From: an uncultured Collinsella sp.
GTDB taxonomy: Bacteria; Actinomycetota; Coriobacteriia; Coriobacteriales; Coriobacteriaceae
Direction of reading: 5' to 3'
Assembly: GCA_900549245.1 (NCBI GenBank)
Contig: URNQ01000015.1
Span: 1 to 16,985, forward strand
Length of the DNA: 16,985 bases
Shown: positions 7,219-12,706 of the stretch, piece after piece
How the letters are laid out: every line of letters starts with the position of its first letter
Position numbering within the stretch: the first letter of the stretch is position 1
Position numbers and translations under genes: made by a program
Notes under the pieces: model-generated
What the model saw: only the letters and a program-made list of their open reading frames with translations
Databases searched by the model: none
Told to the model about the DNA's origin: nothing

Positions 7219-7881
7219 ATGAGCGAAAACACAGCAAACGCTTCTGTGGCCAACGTCGTCCCCGCAACCGACAGCGCGGCAAAGCGCCTGACGGGCGACG
7301 AACGCCGTCGCGAGATCCTCGATGCCGTGCGCACCGTAAGCTCCGAGCTGGGCGTTTCCCACCTATCGGTATCGGCCGTGACCAAACGCGCCGGCTGCAC
7401 GCGCTCGCTGTTCTACCACTACTTTGCCGATATGGACGCCGCCGTCACCGCCGTCATGGACGAGGCAATCGACGGCTTCATTACCGAGTTCGAGCAGTGG
7501 AATGCCAGCCGCACGGTTGGCGATATCGAGGGCGCGCTCGACACCGTCGCCCCGCTCTTTAAGCGCCTGGTCGCCAGCGGCCACGAGCTGCCGAGTACCC
7601 TGACCTCCAGCAGTGGCGCGCTCTACGGCGGCTTTTTGCACAACGTGGTCCAGCGTGTGGCGCAGTATATCTGCGACACCACCGTGGTGGATTTTGTCGC
7701 CCATCATGAGCTACGCATCGACCATGTCTACGAGACGTTCTACACCCTCATCATGGGACTGTTGATGTATATCCGCACGCACCCCGATGTGCCCGACGAG
7801 ACGGTCAAGGAAATCATCGCCTCGACACTCCACATCGAGGGCTATACCGCCAAGTATCCGGAGCGCAAGCCCCAGAACTGA
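7219..7881 (+). CDS. TetR/AcrR-family transcriptional regulator
   Basis: A 220-aa one-component repressor. The N-terminal DNA-binding region (about residues 28-75) has the expected pattern: DERRREILDAVRTVSSELG, then VSAVTKRAGCTRSLFYHYFADM with the recognition helix ending in FYHYF. The C-terminal ligand-binding and dimer part (about 80-210) is helical and shows no close resemblance I can name. The first 25 residues are a flexible, Ala-rich extension. The ATG at 7219 has AGGCGG 7 nt upstream; the in-frame ATG at 7201 lacks a good ribosome site. The gene is divergent from the oxidoreductase and lies 63 bp upstream of the membrane protein gene on the same strand. It probably represses itself and the oxidoreductase unit through the palindromes at 7122-7159; the inducing ligand is unknown. 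Confidence 0.9.
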   Translation: MSENTANASVANVVPATDSAAKRLTGDERRREILDAVRTVSSELGVSHLSVSAVTKRAGCTRSLFYHYFADMDAAVTAVMDEAIDGFITEFEQWNASRTVGDIEGALDTVAPLFKRLVASGHELPSTLTSSSGALYGGFLHNVVQRVAQYICDTTVVDFVAHHELRIDHVYETFYTLIMGLLMYIRTHPDVPDETVKEIIASTLHIEGYTAKYPERKPQN

Positions 7882-7898
7882 CGACATTTGGCCAAACT

Positions 7899-7926
7899 GC
7901 CCGCGATCGGAAGAGGGGCCGCGGGC
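7899..7926 (+). other. Inverted repeat between tetR and the membrane protein gene
   Basis: A 7-bp perfect stem, GCCCGCG (7899-7905) with CGCGGGC (7920-7926), and a 14-nt loop lies in the 63-bp gap. It ends just before the AAGGAGAG ribosome site of the membrane protein gene. No T-run follows, so it is more likely an mRNA-stability or weak pause element than a terminator. Confidence 0.35.
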
Positions 7927-7944
7927 TTGTGAAAGGAGAGCAGC

Positions 7945-8952
7945 ATGCTGTTCGATGTTTGGGGTAGCGATACCCTTATCCACTGGGCCGGCTGGGCCAT
8001 GGTCTTTATCGGCCTGATCGTGCTCAACGAGGTCGGCCGCCGCACCAAGCTCGGCGCGGCCATCATCTTTGGCGTGGCTCCGCTGGCCATGACCATCTAC
8101 TGCGTCGCCATCGCCGTCGGCGTTTCGCAGGGTGCCGAGTGGGCGCTCACCAACCCCACCCATGTGTACCAGAACAGCTGGTTCCACTACGCCAAGGTCT
8201 ACGCGGCGTTGGCCGGTTGCTGGGGCTTCATCGCCATTAAGTATCAGTGGGGCAAGATCGGCAAGGCGCACTGGTTCCGCGCGTGGCCGTTTGTGATCGT
8301 CGCCATCAACATCATGATCGCCGTCGTGTCCGACTTCGAGAGCGCCTATCACTTCTTTGTCCTGGGCGAGTCCACCTGGGTCACCTCCGAAGGTGCTACG
8401 CAGTTGGCCGGCTGGAACAACGTGTTCAACGGCATCGCCGGTATCATCAACATCTTCTGCATGACCGGTTGGTGGAGCGTCTACGCCTCCGAGGACAAGA
8501 CCGACATGCTGTGGCCCGACATGACCTGGGTCTACATCATCGCCTACGACATCTGGAACTTCTGCTACACCTACAACTGCCTGCCCACCCACTCCTGGTT
8601 CTGCGGCTTTGCGCTGCTGCTGGCGCCCACCGTCGCCGCCTTTATCTGGAACAAGGGCGGCTGGATCCAGAACCGCGCCTTTACGCTGGCCATTTGGTGC
8701 ATGTTTGCCCAGGTGTTCCCGTACTTCCAGGAGGAGTCCATCTTTGTGACCCACTCCACGCTCGACCCCGGCGCCGCTACCGCGGTCTCGATCGCCGCAC
8801 TGGTCGCCAACGTCGCCGCGATCATCTACATCGCCTACCGCGCCAAGAAGCTCGGCCGCAATCCCTACAAGCAGGATGTCTTTGAGGGCACCAGCGATTG
8901 GGAGAAGGCCACCGCTCGCCGTGCCAAGGTTGATTACGCGCACGCCGAGTAA
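7945..8952 (+). CDS. Polytopic membrane protein, probable DUF5692 family
   Basis: A 335-aa inner-membrane protein that I take to be of the DUF5692 family, which has no established function; the family name is from memory and not verified. There are about eight or nine hydrophobic segments, near residues 11-29, 37-60, 82-100, 112-128, 160-178, 191-209, 217-235, 243-260 and 278-298, then a charged cytoplasmic tail. It is unusually rich in Trp, Tyr and Phe, with histidines near or between helices (13, 81, 136, 216), as might be seen in a carrier of an aromatic ligand or a redox membrane protein, but no haem or quinone motif is provable. The ATG at 7945 has AAGGAGAG 6-7 nt upstream. It shares the operon and presumably the control of the TetR regulator, which links it to the divergent oxidoreductase. 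Confidence 0.8.
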   Translation: MLFDVWGSDTLIHWAGWAMVFIGLIVLNEVGRRTKLGAAIIFGVAPLAMTIYCVAIAVGVSQGAEWALTNPTHVYQNSWFHYAKVYAALAGCWGFIAIKYQWGKIGKAHWFRAWPFVIVAINIMIAVVSDFESAYHFFVLGESTWVTSEGATQLAGWNNVFNGIAGIINIFCMTGWWSVYASEDKTDMLWPDMTWVYIIAYDIWNFCYTYNCLPTHSWFCGFALLLAPTVAAFIWNKGGWIQNRAFTLAIWCMFAQVFPYFQEESIFVTHSTLDPGAATAVSIAALVANVAAIIYIAYRAKKLGRNPYKQDVFEGTSDWEKATARRAKVDYAHAE

Positions 8953-9019
8953 CATATTTATCCCGTCCACATTTGGATGTAGGCAAACTTAGCCGATGCC
9001 GCAATCGCGCGTCATGCGC

Positions 9020-9062
9020 AGCCCCGGAAAGCGATTCGCCCGCTTTCCGGGGCTTTTTGTTG
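9020..9062 (+). terminator. Intrinsic terminator after the DUF5692-like gene
   Basis: A 13-bp perfect stem, AGCCCCGGAAAGC (9020-9032) with GCTTTCCGGGGCT (9042-9054), and a 9-nt loop is followed by TTTTGTTGTTG. This is a textbook rho-independent terminator and marks the end of the tetR-membrane protein transcript. Confidence 0.92.
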
Positions 9063-9206
9063 TTGCGCGCATTCACGCGCATATTCCATTCGCGCACACA
9101 TTCAAAACCTCTCGCACAGATAAAATCAGATTTCCAACCGCCTGACAGCCCTATGTGACCCCAATTTTGGGTACATTGTTGTCCCGATATTGAGCTTGGG
9201 GGATAT

Positions 9207-10709
9207 ATGAATGATGAGACGATGGGCCAAGAGGATGCGGCCCAAGATGCAGAAGCATGCGCCGAGGCCCTGGAGAGCCTAGACCAGATCGCGCTGGCCG
9301 AGATTGCGTTTGACGATTCGAGCGTTGATGTGCAGGATGAGCCGGAAATCGAGGCGCAGCCCGATGATCAGGATGCAAAAGACGATGGCGCCGCGCCCAC
9401 CGAAGACGAGGCGAGGCACGAGGAATCCGAATGCGAGGCCGACGACCAGCCCAAATCCGACACGAGCGAGGAAACCATCTTGCTCGACAGCTTGCCGGCC
9501 GAAGATTCGCTGACCCGCGAGCTCCCTGGCTTAGGCTCCGCGCCTGCCGTGGACGAGACCATCGCCATGGGCGATATTCCCCTGCCGTCCGTTCCCTCGG
9601 CACGCGAGGCCGAGGTTCGTCATCGCAAGATGTCGCCCAAGCGCCGCAATCTGATGGTCGCTGGCGTTGTGGCCGTCGCGCTCGTCGCCGGCGGCGCAGG
9701 CTATGCTGCCTGGAACGGATATCAGCAAGAGCAGGCTGCCGCTGTCGCCGCCAGTGCACACACGATGATGTCGGTGCAGATTGGCGTGCATGCCACGGGC
9801 CTCGACTGCTCAACTGGCTCCAAGATTCCCGTACAGGTGAGCGGGCAGGATTCCGACGGTTCTTCTGTGAGCGAAACGCTCTATGTTGACGAGCACGGCC
9901 GTGGCATCAAACTGCTACCCGGCGATTACACGCTCTCCATTGCCGCCTCCCCCATCGCGTCCGACGGCACCGTCTATACCGTGCCGACCACCAAGGCGCA
10001 GGTCACGATCAAGAGCGACGGACAGGATCTGAGTGCCCAGGCCACCTTTAAGCTCAAGGTGCCTTCGGCCGACACGGTGACTGACGACCAGATCGATGCC
10101 GCCGCCAAGTATGCCGAGGAGGGAGGCACGAGCTCCGCCGCGGCTGCCAAAGTGCTCCAGCAGGCGGCAACCGCACGGCGCGACGCCGCCGTCAATGCCG
10201 TGAGCGCGCAAAAGGCACAGGCAGCCCGCGATGCTGACGCTCGCCACAAGGCAACCGACCTCTACCAGCTCGATATCCCCGTCGAGTGGTACGGCAAGGT
10301 CGAGACTTGGCAAAATGGCAGCACGCTATGCATCTATCTTGCCGGCGACAGCGATACGCCGATTGTGACGCTCGTCGCGGTGCGCGAGGGCGAGAGCTTT
10401 ACGCCCGATGAGGGCGATACGGTTTTGGGTGCGGCCAATCTAGGCAACGGTTATACCGTCTACGCCAGCGGCCCCGTCTATCCGTACGTGGTGCCCCAGA
10501 CCATCAACGGACGGACGCAGAATCCCGTGTCAACCTACCCCATGGACACGGCCATTGAGCTTGTCGAGCTCACGACCGGTAACCGCTACACCTATAGCCA
10601 GATCAAGAACGTACTGGTCGGCAAAGACGGCAAGGCAGACGCCGCGACCAAACTTGAGACCGACTACCTCGCGCAGATCCTGCTGCCGAGTATCAAAGCC
10701 CAGGACTAG
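9207..10709 (+). CDS. Single-pass membrane protein with acidic cytoplasmic tail
   Basis: A 500-aa protein of unknown function. Residues 1-130 are strongly acidic (Asp/Glu-rich, low complexity) and contain two similar motifs, EETILLDSLP (88-97) and DETIAMGDIPLP (116-127). A basic patch (KMSPKRRN, 141-148) precedes one hydrophobic helix at about 149-168, predicting the acidic part inside and the rest outside. The exterior has a beta-rich domain (about 188-285), an Ala-rich probable helix (292-348) and a second beta-rich domain starting DLYQLDIPVEWYGKVETW (351-368), which resembles a domain I associate with coriobacterial surface proteins. No sorting signal is seen. The ATG has GGGGG 4-5 nt upstream. 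It is probably monocistronic, between the terminator at 9020 and a convergent gene. A role in envelope sensing is possible but not shown. Confidence 0.75.
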   Translation: MNDETMGQEDAAQDAEACAEALESLDQIALAEIAFDDSSVDVQDEPEIEAQPDDQDAKDDGAAPTEDEARHEESECEADDQPKSDTSEETILLDSLPAEDSLTRELPGLGSAPAVDETIAMGDIPLPSVPSAREAEVRHRKMSPKRRNLMVAGVVAVALVAGGAGYAAWNGYQQEQAAAVAASAHTMMSVQIGVHATGLDCSTGSKIPVQVSGQDSDGSSVSETLYVDEHGRGIKLLPGDYTLSIAASPIASDGTVYTVPTTKAQVTIKSDGQDLSAQATFKLKVPSADTVTDDQIDAAAKYAEEGGTSSAAAAKVLQQAATARRDAAVNAVSAQKAQAARDADARHKATDLYQLDIPVEWYGKVETWQNGSTLCIYLAGDSDTPIVTLVAVREGESFTPDEGDTVLGAANLGNGYTVYASGPVYPYVVPQTINGRTQNPVSTYPMDTAIELVELTTGNRYTYSQIKNVLVGKDGKADAATKLETDYLAQILLPSIKAQD

Positions 10710-10782
10710 CCTGGCGCAGCAAGGTGCTCCCCAACCGTGATGAAGGAGCCAGGAAGTCCTGACCCCACAGGTCCATAGATGA

Positions 10783-12135
10783 TTAGGCAAGGAGCCACTT
10801 CCATGCGGGCGTAACGTGTACCACACCGTGCTCGCATGGAATATCGGTCTGTTCATCCATGGTAACGATTGCCGACTCGCCAAGATCAAACTGGGCCATC
10901 GAGGCATCAAGCGCGGCAATTTCGCGCTCGCGCGTTTTCTCACTTGCCATATCCGTACTCACCTGAATCAGGCTATAAGCCCGCATGAGAAGCGCGTCCC
11001 CAGCCACAAAGTCCACCTCATGGCTTTTGCTCTTCTCTTTGATTAGCAGGCGGCAGACCGAGCCGGTCCTCACCGCGGGAGTCCTTCTTCTTAGCGCATT
11101 GAACACTGCGGTCTCGAGCCTCTGGCCCTGGTCCAATGCCGATGCGGGAGAGAATGCTCCAAACATCGCAGGGTCGACAGCGTAGACCTTAGACGCAGAC
11201 CGCATGTTGTTTGCCAGTGAACGCGTGAACTCCGGCACAGAAAATAACAGGTAGGCGTCCTCATAATACTCAAGTAAATCGCTGAGCGAATTACGACTGA
11301 CGGGTATCTGTCTGCTCTTGAACTCGTTGTACACTTTGTTCACTGACAGCTCTCGTCCCGAAGATGCCATACACCGCGTCAAGAACAGCGATGCCAGGCG
11401 AGGGTTCTTGACGTCGTAACGTTCAACGACGTCCATGGCGACCGTTCGCGAAGCATATTCCTGTAGCAGCTGAATCGCGTCTGCAGGCGTCTGCTCAAGT
11501 GTCGCAATGAATCCCCCTCGTTCAAGATACCCGATCAGATGATGTCGAAGCAGCGCTGCATCGCTCGGGGAAAAGGTCGCATCTGGCTCGGGAACGCTCC
11601 CCGTCTTATATCGAACGTATTCCGAAAAACTCAACGGAAAAAGCTCTCGCACAAGAGAACGACCCCTGAACTCGCTCTTAAGTTCTGAGGACAGCATCTT
11701 GGAAGAAGATCCCGTCACATAGACGGTCGCTTTCTCCGTATCGACTACACGCCGCAGAAACGCACCCCATTCGGGAATTTCCTGGATCTCGTCAAAGAAA
11801 ATGTAAGCGCCCTCGGTTCGAGCAGCAGGATACAGCGCATAGAACGTGTCGAGCACGTCCGCCAGCAGCGATGGCTCATACGGGCGCAAGCGCTCATCCT
11901 CAAAATTGAAGTAAAGCATCCGGTCAAGCTCGACGCCCCGGCTCTGAAGCCGCCGCATCTCCTGATACAGGCGATACGTCTTTCCACAACGGCGGGCCCC
12001 CACAATCACATTTACGATGTTGTCGCGCTTTGGCTCCTGTGGGTTTCCTAGATCAAGGTCTCGCTCAAAGACCTGCGGAACCCCCTGCTGTTCAAAGTCC
12101 TTTATTTTCTGGGCGATCAAGTCGTTGAATGCCAT
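10783..12135 (-). CDS. AAA-type ATPase, AAA_14/DUF4143-like
   Basis: A 450-aa protein of the widespread, poorly understood ATPase family with an N-terminal AAA domain and a C-terminal DUF4143-like domain. Walker A is GARRCGKT (46-53), Walker B is YIFFDEIQ (111-118, Asp115-Glu116), and a sensor-like TGSSS lies at 141-145, followed by FRGRS and LFPLSFSEY, typical of the family. The C-terminal part has a nuclease-like layout, Glu341, HEVDFV (372-377) and LIQVS (389-393), where the usual IEVK lysine is absent, so catalytic nuclease activity is doubtful. The ATG has GGAG 4 nt upstream. A large dyad (12145-12202) covers its promoter. The gene is visibly less GC-rich than clpB and has no operon partner, suggesting acquisition by transfer. 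The biological role is unknown. Confidence 0.85.
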   Translation of the reverse strand: MAFNDLIAQKIKDFEQQGVPQVFERDLDLGNPQEPKRDNIVNVIVGARRCGKTYRLYQEMRRLQSRGVELDRMLYFNFEDERLRPYEPSLLADVLDTFYALYPAARTEGAYIFFDEIQEIPEWGAFLRRVVDTEKATVYVTGSSSKMLSSELKSEFRGRSLVRELFPLSFSEYVRYKTGSVPEPDATFSPSDAALLRHHLIGYLERGGFIATLEQTPADAIQLLQEYASRTVAMDVVERYDVKNPRLASLFLTRCMASSGRELSVNKVYNEFKSRQIPVSRNSLSDLLEYYEDAYLLFSVPEFTRSLANNMRSASKVYAVDPAMFGAFSPASALDQGQRLETAVFNALRRRTPAVRTGSVCRLLIKEKSKSHEVDFVAGDALLMRAYSLIQVSTDMASEKTREREIAALDASMAQFDLGESAIVTMDEQTDIPCEHGVVHVTPAWKWLLA

Positions 12136-12144
12136 GATTCTCCA

Positions 12145-12202
12145 ATCTTGCTCTCTAGCTAATCAAAATTATAGCGATTCTTGATTAATTAGAGAGCAAG
12201 AT
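12145..12202. promoter_or_regulatory. Large dyad around the ATPase promoter
   Basis: A two-part inverted repeat: ATCTTGCTCTCTA (12145-12157) pairs perfectly with TAGAGAGCAAGAT (12190-12202), and inside it AATCAA (12161-12166) pairs with TTGATT (12181-12186). On the minus strand a perfect TATAAT lies in the central loop (plus-strand 12168-12173), correctly placed to start transcription a few bases before the ribosome site; no good -35 is seen. The half-sites flank the -10 box, as expected for an operator that shuts the promoter when filled. The binding protein is unknown. Confidence 0.6.
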
Positions 12203-12250
12203 AATATCTGACTTGATTAACACTTAAGCAAGTTTTTTCACTATTACTGC

Positions 12251-12300
12251 TCGAAGGATGCCGAGTGGCTGAGAGGACAACCAAGCTCGAATGCGACTCC
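12251..12300 (+). pseudogene. tRNA-Ser-like 5' remnant
   Basis: The stretch reading GGATGCCGAGTGGCTGAGAGG resembles the end of the acceptor arm and the D arm of a bacterial tRNA-Ser, and it is followed by CTCGAAT, which resembles a CGA anticodon loop. The anticodon stem cannot pair and no T arm is found, so this is not a functional tRNA. It could be a relic of a past integration or deletion next to the ATPase gene, or chance. Confidence 0.3.
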
Positions 12301-12314
12301 CTGGACAGTCGATT

Positions 12315-12346
12315 TGGGACGGGACTTTTTTGACTACCCCGTCCCA
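12315..12346. repeat. Palindromic hairpin, possible third family member
   Basis: A 9-bp perfect inverted repeat, TGGGACGGG (12315-12323) with CCCGTCCCA (12338-12346), has a 14-nt loop containing TGACTA, the same hexamer found in the loops at 56-108 and 3736-3781. It lies 33 bp beyond the stop of the 64-aa gene. No T-run follows the stem on either strand. The arms differ from the other two hairpins apart from GGGACG, so relatedness is tentative. Confidence 0.55.
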
Positions 12347-12379
12347 GAAAATCATCGCCAAATTAGCTACTTGATGCAA

Positions 12380-12574
12380 CTAGCGCCAGGGGTCGGCTTC
12401 GAACATCGGCTCGCGCTCGGGGCGTCGGTCGCTGTAGGGATCGTAGCCGTCGTCGTCCTCGTTCTCGGCACGGATGTAGGGGTCGCGCGGCTTGGGTGCC
12501 GGCTTAGGCGCAGGCTTGGGTGCGGCGGGTGCGGCATCGGTCGCCGGCGCGCTTGTCTTGATCTCGTCTTTCAT
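12380..12574 (-). CDS. Small Pro/Ala-rich hypothetical protein
   Basis: A 64-aa protein of unknown function. After a short charged start (MKDEIKTS) it has an Ala/Pro-rich tract with the PKPA unit repeated (APKPAPKPAPKPR), then a hydrophilic, acidic and arginine-rich end with several Tyr/Asp residues, closing with FEADPWR. There is no membrane segment or signal peptide. The start at 12574 is supported by AAGGAG 8 nt upstream; an earlier in-frame ATG at 12592 would overlap that site. It lies downstream of clpB beyond a strong terminator, so it probably has its own promoter. The good ribosome site is the main reason to accept it; low complexity makes a database match uninformative. Confidence 0.6.
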   Translation of the reverse strand: MKDEIKTSAPATDAAPAAPKPAPKPAPKPRDPYIRAENEDDDGYDPYSDRRPEREPMFEADPWR

Positions 12575-12624
12575 CTGCATAGCTCCTTGCATCGCATCCG
12601 TTCAACATCATCGATTGTCGCACG

Positions 12625-12661
12625 AAAAAGGGCGGCGGACCCAATTGGATCCGCCGCCCTT
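12625..12661 (-). terminator. Intrinsic terminator after clpB
   Basis: On the minus strand a 12-bp stem, AAGGGCGGCGGA with TCCGCCGCCCTT (plus-strand 12628-12639 and 12650-12661), is followed directly by TTTTTCG, overlapping the end of the stem. It lies 46 bp after the clpB stop codon and has the form of a strong rho-independent terminator. Confidence 0.88.
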
Positions 12662-12706
12662 GGCGTTTAGAGACGGCTGGTAGATTTTAAGGCATACCCC
12701 AAAAGT

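Noticed and set aside
7711..8970. 419-codon minus-strand frame opposite tetR and the membrane protein
   Set aside because: It overlaps two convincing genes with ribosome sites and has no recognisable domain.
12251..12345. Functional tRNA gene
   Set aside because: The D-arm-like part is convincing only locally; the anticodon stem does not pair and no T arm or acceptor 3' half follows.
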